From positions 28,455,464-28,519,463 of the forward strand of contig OZ024929.1 in NCBI GenBank assembly GCA_964017235.1: a stretch of DNA of 64,000 nt. The letters run 5' to 3'. How positions within the stretch are numbered: position 1 is the first letter of the stretch; every line of letters begins with the position of its first letter. Origin of the DNA: Sabellastarte sp. h YS-2021 (taxonomy: Eukaryota > Annelida > Polychaeta > Sabellida > Sabellidae). The notes under the pieces were generated by a model. The model was not told where the DNA came from and searched no databases. It saw only the letters and a list, made by a program, of their open reading frames with translations. Below, one piece after another: positions 37,556 through 49,639 of the stretch. A program made the translations under genes and the position numbers.

Positions 37556-38900
37556 TCCCACTTGATGGAAGTAGTCTTTCAGTAGTTCTCAATGTTTGGC
37601 CTCGCTCAAAGGATTCCTGTAGTTCTCTTTAGGCACATACACCGCCTGTTCATTTTGTAGGGCCACTACATCATTTGCTGGGGTTGGTGCCCTGTCTGCC
37701 CTGCCCTGGTGTTTCCTCGGCATGTTTTGCAACACCAAACATGCAAAAACAATGTCTCTGAAAACCCTTGGCCTTCGCTCCATGCAGGGTTTCCACATAC
37801 TTTTGATAACTGGATTCAACGTCTTTTCAAGATTTTCAAGGTCAACAACAACAATTCTCAGCAAAATATTTTAAGGCACGGCCTCCTTCACCTCCTCTTC
37901 TAGCCATCCGTTCCTCCTACAAAATTCTTTATTGTCACATGATTTTAACATGTTATAAACTCGGTACAACAATGCTAGTTAACACATCTTCGATCATACT
38001 TGCTTTGCCGAGTCTGCCATAGCCATAAAACTAGATGGTGCAGATGCAGAAGTTGGACAATAACAAATGCAAGGACTTTTCAAGGATTTTATTCAATTTT
38101 GGCCAAATTCAAGGACTTTCAAGGCCTTGAAAATGAAGCAGTTTTTTTTCAAGGATTCTCCAGGATGTGGGAACCCTGCCATGGTGCCCAGTAGAACCTT
38201 GAACCGGCTCACTAATATTCCAAAGGCATTTTCCACCACCCTCCTGTAGTTGACTATTCTTTCTTCCCTTGTGAGTTGTCTTCTGCTGAAGGGTTTCAGA
38301 TTCCATGGTATCAAGGCAAAGGCGTCATCACATAGAAAGAAATCATGCAAATCTGGCCCTCCCTCTCCCAGTGGTTCAGGTGGCGGAAGCCCCAAGCTGT
38401 CATCCTTGATCTCCCTCAAATCGCTTCTGTTGAAATTCTGTGCATCTGATGAAGAACTACTTGACCCACAATCTATCCATCTATCCACAGGAATCTGTAT
38501 TCTGCATTGACCAGGGCTAGCATCACCAGAGAAAAAAACCCTTGTAGTTGTTATAGTCACTGCCTGATTTCTTTGGTTTCTTAAGGTGCCAAGAGTGTGG
38601 TGGACATTCCATCTGGTTCTGAACCTCTCCTCTACCCTTTTCCACTTATCAGGGATAGTAGGGCAGCGCAAATATTCATCCTGGAATTCAGCAAGGATGG
38701 CTTGGCAGACGTGGGGGACGAATTTACAGATGGTGGTGTGGCCGCCCAGCCAGTGATACCACAAGGAGGTGTATGTCTCTCCTGTTGCCAGGTGTCTTAG
38801 CGTGATTGTCAGTTTCAATCCAATTTGTAAGGGCTTCCTGAAATTTGTGATTGACTTCTTGTTGCGGTGGTGTATTCGTTCTTTGATGAGGTAAAAAAAA
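37556..38900 (-). pseudogene. PIF/Harbinger-type transposase (HARBI1-like), dead copy split by a MITE
   Basis: On the minus strand, KLTITLRHLATGETYTSLWY starts the recognisable part at about 38,817. DAQNFNRSDLREIKDDSLGL and PPPEP follow, then DDAFALIPWNLKPF (second catalytic Asp region) and LTREERIVNYRRVVENAFGI (third acidic region). A 394-bp MITE comes next, and after it RPRVFRDIVFACLVLQNM and a C-terminus ending near LLKDYFHQVG. The first catalytic segment, normally D-G-K/T-H-V, is missing between GTL and the following text, the reading frame shifts there, and a stop lies after EAKH near 37,590. The family cuts and pastes PIF/Harbinger elements; HARBI1 is its domesticated form. This copy cannot make an active enzyme. 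Confidence 0.85.
37785..38178. mobile_element. 394-bp MITE (hAT5-like) inside the Harbinger transposase
   Basis: The ends CAGGGTTTCCACAT and ATGTGGGAACCCTG are inverted copies with one difference. CCATG lies directly on both sides (37,780-37,784 and 38,179-38,183). Removing the insert and one CCATG restores the conserved transposase text, so a 5-bp target duplication is well supported. CAGGG ends with 5-bp duplications fit the hAT5 group; the more common hAT type makes 8 bp. CAAGGACTTTCAAGGCCTTG near the right end is a subterminal palindrome. Confidence 0.85.
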
Positions 38901-39685
38901 GGCAGGTGGTATCCTGGGATGTCTGTGTATTAAGTCAACCAGGAGGTTGCCAGCTGTAGAATCATTTTTCTGGTCTTTGAAGTATCCAGGGCATAATCCA
39001 GGGGTTTAGTGGCTTTCTTCTTCTCCTGGGGACTGACTGTGGCTGTGCTGCTGGCTGTAGGGTAGGTGCTGGTCCCGAGTTCAGATCTGTCCTTTTATGT
39101 CGGCAAATCATGATGAAAATCAAAATGTTAAACTCAGAAAAAAAAAAAAAAAAATAGAAGTACTCTAAGCTTATGTAGAAAGTCTCTGATGCGTAGCTGG
39201 CATCTTTTGAAGTGACAAATGTTTTTCGACAGCCAGAGGGGGTTTATATAGTTTTGGTTCGATCCCAATTCTGGATCTCGACTCCAGGAATCAGTTCAGT
39301 CGTGATGAGTCGGGAAGATGCTCAAGTCCTGTTGGTTTGTCATTACGTCTTGTCTTTTAGGGCTTGTCACTGTAGTTTCCCATCTTTTCATGGAAAGAAT
39401 CATCCTGACCCCAAGTCAAGTTGGCATCTTGATCCAGACAAGCCGGGGTGTACTACGTCCTGTTGGGGAGATGTAACCAACCCAACATTTTCACACACTT
39501 TTTATGGAGTCTGGTCCTCAATCCCCAGCTTTTACAAGTGACCCTAGAGTTTTAGAGTCAGTTATAGGGTCAGTTCCACAGGAACACACCCATATAGATG
39601 ACTAAAATATGCCATACATTTAGATGGATTCATCTGAAGAATTATTATAACTTCTTTATTTCTTCATCATATCTTGGCACTTTAT
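38901..39685. other. Non-coding stretch with poly-A tract
   Basis: A run of about 17 A is at 39,139-39,155. The minus strand upstream of the Harbinger transposase (38,820-39,010) keeps open reading in places and may be its degraded N-terminus, but I cannot align it. The 109-codon plus-strand frame at 39,212 shows no features. Confidence 0.4.
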
Positions 39686-39811
39686 TTTTATTGCGTTAAT
39701 ACATCCTATCCAATGGACAATTTGCCAAACCGGTCGGCGCAGACCGGCCCGCCAAACGCCAGAAAAAGACGTCCTGTGTTTCCACCGGCTGGCCGGTCCG
39801 TAGTACTAGTA

Positions 39812-40207
39812 CACTCCCCAGATGGCGTGTCGTACTTCCTTCCTGTCTAGATAACATGTACTGTGCAGACGTGTTTTCAACATCTCCAGATATTTTAAGG
39901 AAAAGTGTGCATTATGACGGATTTTCTACCTTATTTGCAAATAATTTATTGTAGAAGTGTTACCTACATATCAAGCACGGATATACATAAAGAAATCTGC
40001 TGGAAACGCACTCCCCAGATGGCGTGTCGTACTTCCTTCCTGTCTAGATAACATGTACTGTGCAGACGTGTTTTCAACATCTCCAGATATTTTAAGGAAA
40101 AGTGTGCATTATGACGGATTTTCTACCTTATTTGCAAATAATTTATTGTAGAAGTGTTACCTACATATCAAGCACGGATATACATAAAGAAATCTGCTGG
40201 AAACGCT
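39812..40207. repeat. 197-bp tandem duplication in the left end of DIRS D
   Basis: CACTCCCCAGATGGCGTGTC begins at 39,812 and again at 40,009. The 197-bp units, ending TCTGCTGGAAACG, look identical by eye. Because the rest of D is old and diverged, this duplication must be recent, or else be an assembly duplication. Confidence 0.9.
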
Positions 40208-40499
40208 CCCTAGCTGACTCAATTTAGTGTTGATGATAGGGCAGTAGGACGAGAAATATGAATTATGAAGGCAGCCATTTTGCCAGTTTCCTCCCATTCA
40301 ACCTTGTGTTGTTAGGGGCAGATCGACAATATTAAGGAAATAATGGATATACTACTTATAGGTTTTTTTATCTGTGTCTTTTGTTGAATGTACCTTCGGT
40401 AACCTTCCAGTTTTTATCACCATAGAAACATATTTTCTAGTACTACAAATAAAATCACGGACAACTTCAATCTACGTTGTTTTGATCACTGTTTTAAGG

Positions 40500-41393
40500 A
40501 ATCCCCTTAGAAGAGGTGCATTCTTCAGAGCGCACTGGTACCGACTTCTCTGCTGTAAAGCATCAGTCACACCAGCCTAGCTCGAGTATTTGGTGTTTTT
40601 CATCAGAACTTCATATCTACGACATAGAAGGAATTTCATTTTCAATCACTCTCAGTCCCACCCTTGTGGACCCGGCCCTTGTGTTGGTAATAAGGGCAGT
40701 GGATGGCCAGGACACTGGTTTGAGTGCACAGCCGGCTGAGAAGAACCGACTTCAGACCGCCACCGACCAGGACTTTCATCTTCAGAGTGCACTGGTTCAG
40801 GCTTCTCTGCTTTTAAGCATCAGCCGACCGACCAGCTCAAAAGAACGCGACCTCTGACGTCATATTCTACACGAAGCTGGTCACGTGATTCACCGACCAG
40901 GTCACGAAGCTGATCATGTGATTCACCGAACAAGAAGGTCGGAAGTGCGCTCTTTGTGCTCACGTCTACTGTGATTCCAGTTTTAGTTCCTGAAATTCAC
41001 CTCCAGAGCGCACTGGTACAGACTTCTCTGCTACAAGCATCAGTCGACCAGCCAGCTCACGTTTAACCGGCAATTCTTTCTATACATTGCTACTGGGTTC
41101 TTCACAACTTAAGTCTACTGTGATACCAGTCCCTCTCTCATGGACCTGGCCTTTGTTGTCAGTAGTGGGGTTTGTGGATGAGCAGATTACTGCGCATTTG
41201 CCTGTTTAAGTGTCACACAAAGAACGCGACCACTGATGTCGTCTTCAATCAGCCAATCGCATGTCCTTCTGACCAGCAAGCTGGTCACGTGACACGCCGA
41301 CCAACAATTGCTTCTAAAAATAGCTCACAAGGGCTTTCCCAGCAACTGTCAAATCTTCAAATAAGACGTGGGTTTAAAAGAAATACTTTAATT
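40500..41393 (+). pseudogene. DIRS D, gag-derived mosaic
   Basis: CCCTTGTGGACCCGGC, GGGCAGTGGATGGCCA and GCCGGCTGAGAAGAA match the gag-like part of element C (24,068-24,165). Around them, a phrase like GAGCGCACTGGTACCGACTT followed by CTCTGCT and AAGCATCAGTC occurs three times (about 40,527, 40,786 and 41,005). It looks like a shuffled, duplicated gag remnant with no intact coding. Confidence 0.5.
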
Positions 41394-41436
41394 ATATCCC
41401 CAGACGAAAGTCGGGGATATATTGGATTCAGGTCCG

Positions 41437-41438
41437 TC

Positions 41439-41489
<51 letters not shown>
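41437..41489. repeat. (CCG)n microsatellite
   Basis: About 17 uninterrupted CCG triplets next to the terminal hairpin. It produces a spurious poly-proline open frame on the plus strand. Confidence 0.95.
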
Positions 41490-41490
<1 letters not shown>

Positions 41491-41979
41491 AGAAATTTCC
41501 TTGTGGACGCGATAACTCAAAAACAAATTAATATTTTTTTTTCAAACTTGGTACACATGTTAAGGGTGCCCAAAGGAAGATCCCTATTTTAAGGTGACCT
41601 TAAACTCCCAGTAAAAAAGAACTTATGGCCACCTTAAGGTCAGAAATTGGACTTTTGGCCACTTAGAGCCCTGTAGGTCACAAACTATGATGCTCAGCTG
41701 GCTGAAATTTTACCTGACAACACATTAATATGTTCTTAGTACATGTGCCGAAAATCACGACTTTAAGTTGAGGAGAAAATTGTGTTTGAGGCCCATAAAT
41801 ACCCCCACTTGGGGATTTTTTGCTATACTTTTCACATATTTTGCCCTATAATTTGGAAGTGGTAATTCTGATGAGTCTCAAACTGCGCTAGGTATAACTT
41901 TGATATGTAATCCTTGTCTGTAGAAAATTTTAGGGCTGTAGGTTTACCCAAAGGGGTCGACTTAAGGTCTCAAAAGTGC

Positions 41980-43410
41980 CCACAGAGACCCAATTTATGC
42001 ACTTTTTGCCACTTTCAAGCACTGTAGCTTTCAAACTATGTCTCTCATCTAAGTTAAATATCATCTGGGAATATATCTGTGTGTTTTCTTATATGTGCCC
42101 CAACATTTAGGCCTTTAATAGACAGTTAACCTGTGTATCAGGACCATAAACACCCACCCGAGTGACCCTTATAAGACATTTTTCACATCTTTTTCCCTGT
42201 AACTTGGAAATGGTAAGTCTGAGAAGTTTCAAACTGTATTAGATATATATTCTGTGTGTAATCTTAGTATGTAACAGATTTTAAGTCTGAAGCTTTAATT
42301 TTGAAGGTCAAATTGAGGTCTCTAAAAGGCTCCCAAAGACCCAATATTTGGACTTTTTGCTACTTTTAAGCCCTGTGACTGTCAAACTATGTGACTGATA
42401 GAGCTCAAATCCTATCTGGGAAGATATTAGTATGTTATTTATATATGTGCCAAAAATTAAGGCTTTAAGAAGACATTTAACCTGTGTATGAGGACCATAA
42501 ATCCCCACCCGAGTGACCATTTTTAGACATTTTTCACATATTTTGCCCTGTAACTTGGAAATGGTAAGTCTAAGAAGTTTCAAACTGTATTAGATGCATA
42601 TTCTATGTGTAATCTTAGTATGTGACAAATTTTAAGTCTGAGGCTTTAATTTGAAGGCCACATTTAGGTCTCTAGAAGGCCCCATAAAGACCCAGTATTT
42701 GGACTTTTTGCCAATTTTAAGGCCTGTGACTGTTAAACTATGTGACTGATAGAGCTGAAATCTCATCTGGGAATACATTATTATGTTCTTTTTACATGTG
42801 CCAAAAATCAAGGCTTCAAGTAGACATTTAACCTGTGTATGAGGACCTTAAACACCCACCTGAGTGACCCTTTTAAGACATTTTTCACATATTTTGCTCT
42901 GTAACTTGGAAATGGTAAGTCTGAGAAGTTTCAAACTTTATTAGATACATATTCTATGTGTAATCTTAGTATGTAACAAATTTTAAGTCTGAAGCTTTAA
43001 TTTGAAAGCCACATCGAGATCTCTAAAAGGCCCACAGAGACCCAATATTTGGACTTTTTAACCACCTTTAAGCCCTGTGACTGTTAAACTATGTGATTGA
43101 TGGAGCTGAAATCCCATCTGGGAATGCATTATTATGTCCTTTTTACATATGCCGAAAATCAAGGTTTTTAGTAGACATTTAACCTGTGTATGAGGGCCAT
43201 AGACACTCGCCCAAGTGCCTTTTTGGACATTTTTTCCGTATTTTGCCCTGTTATTTGGAAATGCTTAGTGTGACAAGTCTTAAACTGTATTATATATAAT
43301 TTTTGTTTGTTATGTATGTCCCCCAAAAAGTTTCAGATCTGTTGTTTAATTGCTAAGGTCTCTTTAACAATTGTAAAATGCCCACAGAAACCCAATTTAT
43401 GGACATTATG
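41980..43410. repeat. Tandem array of about 351-bp units
   Basis: The anchor phrase GACCCAATATTTGGACTTTT and its variants occurs at about 41,987, 42,337, 42,689, 43,039 and 43,391, so spacing is 350-352 bp. Each unit also has CCTGTGACTGTCAAACTATG, ACCTGTGTATGAGGACCATA and CTTGGAAATGGTAAGTCTGA. Units differ by roughly 5-15 percent by eye, with the outer ones more diverged, as expected for an ageing array. Confidence 0.85.
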
Positions 43411-44213
43411 CCACTTTAAAGCCCAGTAACTGTCAAACTATGTGGGTTATAGAGCTGAAATCTTTGAATTTTTAAAAGGAAATGCCTGTCTATTTAAATT
43501 TTGAATATTAATAATGTTATGGCTATCTTAGTCTTTTAAGAACTTATTTTTGTGTGTTATACCTCTGCTTGCTGAGTTTTTAACTTTTTAAAATGAAACT
43601 GGTTAAACATATTCAAGTAGACAAAATGGACACTTTAAGTGAGCTTTAAGTCCCAATATTAATGAAATTATATCCTTATGTAGTAAAAGTAGGGGATTTT
43701 TAACCCTCAACTAGCCCAGTTTTATTCAACTTGCCTCAGTTAATTTTGACACAGCTCCTACAGTTATGAACTCATTTCAGTTGATAATCACATACTTAAA
43801 ATTCTCAATTCTTTTTGTATTTGAGTACCCCTTTTATATAGATTGTTTGTTTACCATTTATGCATCCCCCACCCGGATTCCCCCCACCCACCTCTGGGAC
43901 CTCCAGCTATATTGAGTGACACTAAATAAACAAAGGTATTTAATGATATCAGATGAGAAACAAAGAACTCAATGGGGTTGCAGATCTTGTGTAATAGTGA
44001 GAGAGGTGTGGAGAAGGGGAGAGGGGTGGGGGTGGGAGGTGGTGGGCTTCATTACATATAACACAAAGGGGAGTCAGAACTGAGATTGTGTCACATATTT
44101 AGGTTGCATATATATGGACCACATATATAGGTATAGAGGAAATGAATAACTGAAAACAATTTGCAAATTCTAAAAATAATATAATAAAATAATAATATAA
44201 ATAATTTTTTTTT

Positions 44214-44450
44214 AAATAATATTTTATTTGTGAACAAATATAGAAACAGATATGCGCTTTTGGGATTATGAATTTTAGAATGGACATTGAATCATCAATC
44301 ATTTAAATACTTTGAAGGAAGATTGAAAAGTATGATGAGTTGAGTTAAAAATAATATTTTATTTGTCAACAAATATAGAAACAGATATGCTCTTTTGGGA
44401 TTATTATTTTAGAATGGACATTCAATCATCAATCATTTAAATACTTTGAA
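44214..44450. repeat. Direct duplication, about 100 bp, 136 bp apart
   Basis: ATATTTTATTTGTGAACAAA...GGACATTGAATCATCAATCA at about 44,217-44,313 is repeated at about 44,353-44,450 with few changes. It lies in the right part of the hairpin-ended element, outside its 351-bp array. Confidence 0.75.
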
Positions 44451-44739
44451 AATAGGTTTAGAGTTATCATTGCAGGAAGATTGAAAATATAATTTGAGTT
44501 ATGTATTCGGCGTCTGGGGATACACCATCTTCCTTGGAAGATATAAACAGAGTAGATTGATGTGCTGAAGTTCATATAATAATGGGTAATTATGTTTTAA
44601 AAAATTCCCGATCAAAACCTGTGGCGTGAGTGATGACCTGTCTGGGGATATGTTGGCGCCGAGTTGGCCCAATCTAGTTAATAAAGGAAACGCTCAGTAA
44701 GCTGAATTTCAACACAAGATAGTTGTTAACTTGCGTTAG

Positions 44740-45490
44740 CAACTGGTTACAGAGTGTACCGACCGGGTACTGGGTATACACAGCCTTGTACAGTTGTTTC
44801 AACAACTGGTTACAGAGTGTGCCGACCAGGTACTGGCTACACAGCCTTTGTACAGTTTACCCGCCCCCCCAACTGGTTACAGAGTCATCTGACCCAGTCT
44901 ATTCAACCCTGTGTTGATTGTGGGGCAGGTAAACAGCTAGTATCTACAAGATATGGCTTCAACCGACTGGTTACAGAGTCTACCGACCGGCCACACAGCC
45001 TGCACTGAACAGCTTGCTTCACATTAACCGGTTACAGAGCCTGCCTATTACCAACCAGCCCCAAGAATCACCAACCCAAAGGTCTTCTACCAGCTGGCCA
45101 CTCCTCATCAGCAGCCTATTCACCGGCCTAAGACTGATGACAGGCCTAATAATGTATAGTCCCTGACAGGAAGTTTTTTCCTACACAGAAACTACTTCAA
45201 CTGGTTACAGAGCTCACCAACCGGTTACCGGCTATACAGTCTTCACTGAGCAGTTTTGCTTCACACCAGCTGGTTACAGAGTCTACCGACCTGCTATCAG
45301 GTGCAATTACTGTCTTGCCCCCTGCTTCAATACCGGTGTCAGAGGACCGACCAGCAGACCCACCTGGGGATCACCTAGTTAGTAGACCATAACCAAATTC
45401 AGTGGTCAGCCTAGCCTACCAGCTTTACTGGTTACAGAGTATCACAGGCTTCAGAGAATTGCTGTGGCCAAAATTGCTGGTTACAGAGAA
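44740..45490. repeat. Irregular cluster of GGTTACAGAG repeats
   Basis: The word GGTTACAGAG occurs nine times, usually as (A/G)(C)TGGTTACAGAGT followed by (C/G)TACCGACC. Spacing varies from about 50 to 170 bp. The cluster lies in DIRS D just before its polymerase part, where the gag-like part would be expected. Short plus-strand frames here are by-products of the repeat. Confidence 0.8.
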
Positions 45491-45779
45491 AACAAATGGG
45501 TCTTGTACAGCAAGAGAAAAGGTGGTCCATACTCAAACAAGTTTTCATTGTGTCTGGTCAGGGGTCAGCCATCATACAAATGACAATGTGTACATGCCCC
45601 ACCTTACAGGCTTCTGGCCCGGGGCCAAGAGTCGGTAAAATGTGAAAAGTTGTTTCAGCCCCACCGGACTGGACCACAGCAAGAACAGATGGACTGTTAA
45701 CTGTTCATTGTCACCAGGCCATACCAGTGTCCAGAGAGACAGTAAATGTTTCTTTCAGCCTACTTAATGTCCCAAATAT

Positions 45780-47470
45780 TGCACTTGAGTTTACCTGAAG
45801 GGGTCAGACTATATCACCTTTTGGAACTTAGGAAACCTTGGGAGCTGGACCCTAGGTAGTGCAATTTTGAAGGAGGGCTACACCCTCCCTTTCAAGTTCA
45901 GACCAGGCGTACAAGGAACCAGAACATCATAAGCTGCTTTGTCAATCCCCACAGGAACCTCTACTGGTCGCAGACATTGCATCAGCTTATGGACAAAAAT
46001 TTAAAAAAAAAAAAAAAATGGAGACACCGGAAACCATCAGAACCTCCCTCCAACAAGGGGAGTGGGTTACCTCTATAGTTTTCAAGGATGCCTACTTCCA
46101 TATACCAGGACAGGAACAGTCCACGAAATATCTGAGATTTCATGTCCAGGGCCGGACATACCAATTCAAAGCTCTGCTTTTCGGTCTGTCCGCAGCACCC
46201 TTGAAGTTCACTGTAATAACAAGGAGGCAAAACTGATGGCCATACACAAAGGTATAAGAATCCACCAGTACCTAGTCGACTGGTTGGTTAGAGATGCATC
46301 CCACCAGGTTTGTCTCCAGCATACACTAGATTTGGTGAAAATATGCCAAGTATTAGGTTGGCTGGTGAATTTAAAAATTGGAACTGGAACCAAAAGCAGG
46401 TCTTCGACCTTGTAGGTTACCAGTTCGACCTCATGGCCGGTCGGGTCTGACCTATACCGGACCGTTGGCAGAATCTTCAGGACAAAATACTAGAAATACT
46501 GTCACTACCAGTTTGTCCAGTCCAGCAGTTCATGTCTGATAGGTTTACTAACAGCCACAGGAAAGCAAGTTCACCTAGGCCGACTTCATAGGAGACCCAT
46601 ACAGTGGCATCTCAAAAACAACTGGAGGGTACCAGAGTCACTAGAAAAGGTGATTCCAATACCCACATTTACAATGGTGGTTGCAAGAGGACAATGTCCT
46701 TACAGGCCAACCATTACACCAAAATAAAACATGATCTGCAAATTTTTTACAGATACATCAAAAGCAGGGTGGGGCGCTCACTTAAACGAATGCACTGCAA
46801 GAGGCACCTGGTCCCTTCCGGAAAGCAAGTTGCATATCAAGTACCTAGAACTCAAGGCAGTCTTTCTAGCCTTACAAGAGTTCCAAGACCTCTGCATACA
46901 CAAGATAGTACTTGTAGAGACAGACAACACCACAGTGGTGTCTTACATAAACAGGGAAGGAGGCATGAGGTCGGGCCCACTTTGTGCTTTACTATGGAGA
47001 ATCTTGACCTGGTGCACCAGAAATCAAGTAACTCTAAAAGCCCGACACATTCCAGGCCGGCTGAGTGTGGTCGCAGACAAACTATCCAGACTAGACCAGA
47101 CCACCCAAACAGAGTGGTCTCTCCTTCAGGAGGTCTTCCAAGCAATATGCAACAGGTGGCACCGGCCTCAAATAGACCTATTTGCCACGAGGTTCAACAA
47201 CAAGTTGCCTTTGTTTGTGTCACCGGTACCGGATCCCCTGGCCACAGCAGTGGATGCGCTCAGTCTGTCATGGTAGGATCAGGAAGCATGCACCTTCCCA
47301 CTATCGGCCATATTGGGCAAAGCGGTGATGTTGCAGGACTCCCCATGCAAGAGAATCATTCTGATTGCTCCGGGGTGGCCCAACATACCTTGGTTTTGGG
47401 ATCCAGTGGCCATGCCCAGCCAAATCCCACTGAGCCTGCCCAATCTGCCCAACCTGTTGACACAACCATT
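45780..47470 (+). pseudogene. DIRS D, polymerase part (RT / RNase H / methyltransferase-like)
   Basis: RT, RNase H and methyltransferase-like landmarks shared with A and C are present in order (for example IRIHQYL, TDNTTVVSYIN, IDLFATRFNNKLP and APGWPNIPWFWD). Badly broken fossil, many breaks. Confidence 0.75.
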
Positions 47471-47499
47471 CAATCAGATCCCTCACAGAAATCTGACAA

Positions 47500-48590
47500 A
47501 CATTAATCTCGATGCACGGCTCCTGGAGCCTCAGCATTCGAGGAGCAGGGCTTCGCTGAGGCAGTGGCAGCAAGAATTGAGGCTTCTCAAAGGGGATCAA
47601 CCAGATCAGTCTATGAGGCAAAGTGGACCATTGTTACAAGTGGTGCGTCACTAATCAGGTGGACCTCAGGGTACCCCTGTAAAGTCAGTTGCTGACTTCC
47701 TTATGTACCTTATGAGGACAGGAAGCTACAGCCCAGCACCATGGATGGTTACAGTTCAGCCATTGCTGATAAACTGGGAAATTCACCCTTCAACATCAGC
47801 AAGGACAAAATCTCGCTTGTCTCCTGGATAGTTTCCACAGAGACAGACCCAAAGGCAGGAGGGGCATACCCTCCTGGAACCTCTCACTGGTCTTGCACCA
47901 GCTGAATAAGGCTCCGTTTGAACCAATCAAGGAGGCCTCCTTGAAGCATTTGACCTTCAAGATGGTATTCCTCTTGGTCCTTGGGTCGGGCAAGCACAGA
48001 AGTGAGATTCATGCTTGGCAAAACCAAAAATATTAGACACCAATCCGATTGGTCAACGGTGTCCCCGTATCCATTACCCAGCTTTCTATCCAAGAATCAG
48101 CTGGCCAAGAGGGTCCAGACAGTGTGGCCCCAGTGGTTATAACAGCCCTGGCCCCCATCTCTGGATAGATCCCTCAAGTCTGGCTGGTCCCTTTTTTTCC
48201 AGTTAGAGCATTGCGCTACTATTTGGACAGGACCTCAGACCTCAAGTAGAATAAGGAGGTGGTTTTTGTCTCCTTTAAGAAAGGTTTCGACAAAGACATC
48301 CGCCTCTATCTCCTCTTAGATCAAGCAGACTGTGATCCTATGTTATGAGCTCTCTGACCAGGAGGCCCACTCTTTACATCAGGTTAAAACCCATGATGTC
48401 AGGGCCTTTGCTGCTCCTAAGGTCTTCCAGTCGGGAGTCTCCTTAGATCCAATCTTGTCAGCCTGCCACTGAAGTCACATAATACCCTCACACAGTTCTA
48501 TCTGAAGGGTGTGGCTTGGGCTGACTCGAAGCTTTACCAATTGGGCTCGGTATGGGCTGCTCAGCAGATCCACAGGTGGCCCTTAGATTG
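47500..48590 (+). pseudogene. DIRS D, tyrosine recombinase part
   Basis: The nucleotide text follows the recombinase parts of A and C almost to the end (GGTTTCGACAAAGACATC, CATGATGTCAGGGCCTTTGC, CAGCAGATCCACAGG). Badly broken. The 3' region of D continues only after element E, at 60,143. Confidence 0.65.
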
Positions 48591-48924
48591 AGGAGATTTG
48601 TATATATGTACATAGTATAAACAGTTTCTACATGTACATAGTAAACAAGAGGAGAGTGCCCGTGAACGGGCACTGTGTCAGCTGACTGAGTGTTTTTGAT
48701 TTGTGAAGGTGATTAGAGGACAGAATAATTATCAGGAAAAGGGCTGTACAGAAATACAGTAAATGGTAACTGAACAGCAAGTTCGAAAGAAATTCCGAAG
48801 CTGACAGAAGAAAAGGATAAAAAAGTTGTGCCCTGTAAATGGTATTATGAAGGAAAATAACAAGGTAATTGTTTAAGTGTAAAAAATAGGTTAAAACATA
48901 TTTAAAGAAATACTACAAATGCAA

Positions 48925-49500
48925 TATCCTCGTTCGACCTTGAAGAAGGGGTCCAAGGTCAAATCTAACCACACAAATACATTCCCAGCCCATGAATTCC
49001 TATGGTTTACCATTCCAAACCTCTAGGACCAATTATAAATGAGTTATAAGCACTTTTAAGCTTGGCTGTCCTCATTTGACCTTGAAGGAGGGGTCCAAAG
49101 GTCAAATCTGACCATACCAAAAGATTCCGAGCCAATGATTTCCTATGGGATGGTTTACCATCCCAAATCTCTGTCACCAATAATAAGCGAGTTGTAGGCA
49201 CTTTCAATTTTCGCTATCCTCATTTGACCTTGGAGGGTTCCAAGGTCAAATCGGACCATATCAACAGATTCACAGCCCATGATTTCCTGTCTGTTTACCA
49301 TCCCAAACCTCTGGGACCAATAATAAGCGAGTTATAAGCACTTTTAAGTTTGGCTATCCTTGTTTGACCTTGAAGGAGGGGTCATTGAAGGTCAAATCTG
49401 ACCACACCAAAAGATTCCCACCCCATGATTTCCTACAGGTTGGTTTATCATCCCAAACCTCTAGGATCAATAATAAGGGAGATATAAGCACTTTTCATGA
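48925..49500. repeat. 146-bp minisatellite (type T1) in element E
   Basis: Four units anchored on TTTGACCTTGAAG(A/G)AGGGG followed by CAAGGTCAAATCTGACCA, with ACCAATAATAAGCGAGTTAT near the unit end. The same unit forms the array at 62,119-63,300. Confidence 0.85.
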
Positions 49501-49639
49501 CTGACAAAAAACACCTGTGGCGGCCATCTTGTTTCTCAAAATGAGGCCAAAAATATTCCCAGACAACATTTTATGGTTATTAATATATACTGCAAACTTA
49601 AGAAAGCTAGCTATAATATTTTTTTTCATCAGAGCAGTA

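Larger units (their letters stand above)
41394..44652. mobile_element. Hairpin-ended element, ATATCCCCAGAC family, with (CCG)n and a 351-bp array
   Basis: Positions 41,394-41,420 form a palindrome, ATATCCCC-AGAC-GAAA-GTC-GGGGATAT. The right end near 44,641-44,652 is GTCTGGGGATAT, the inverted copy of the first 12 bases. Immediately inside the left hairpin is a (CCG)n tract at about 41,437-41,489. From about 41,980 to 43,400 there are tandem units of about 351 bp. No protein is encoded. It sits inside DIRS D, between its gag-derived and polymerase parts. A competing right end, CGTCTGGGGATA at about 44,512, is possible. Confidence 0.7.

Noticed and set aside
38067-38249. Small plus-strand ORFs across 37.7-38.8 kb
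   Set aside because: They are antisense to the Harbinger transposase and run through the MITE. No motif supports them.
41172-41492. A protein with a poly-proline C-terminus
   Set aside because: The proline run is the translated (CCG)n microsatellite and the upstream part is DIRS D remnant, so there is no gene.
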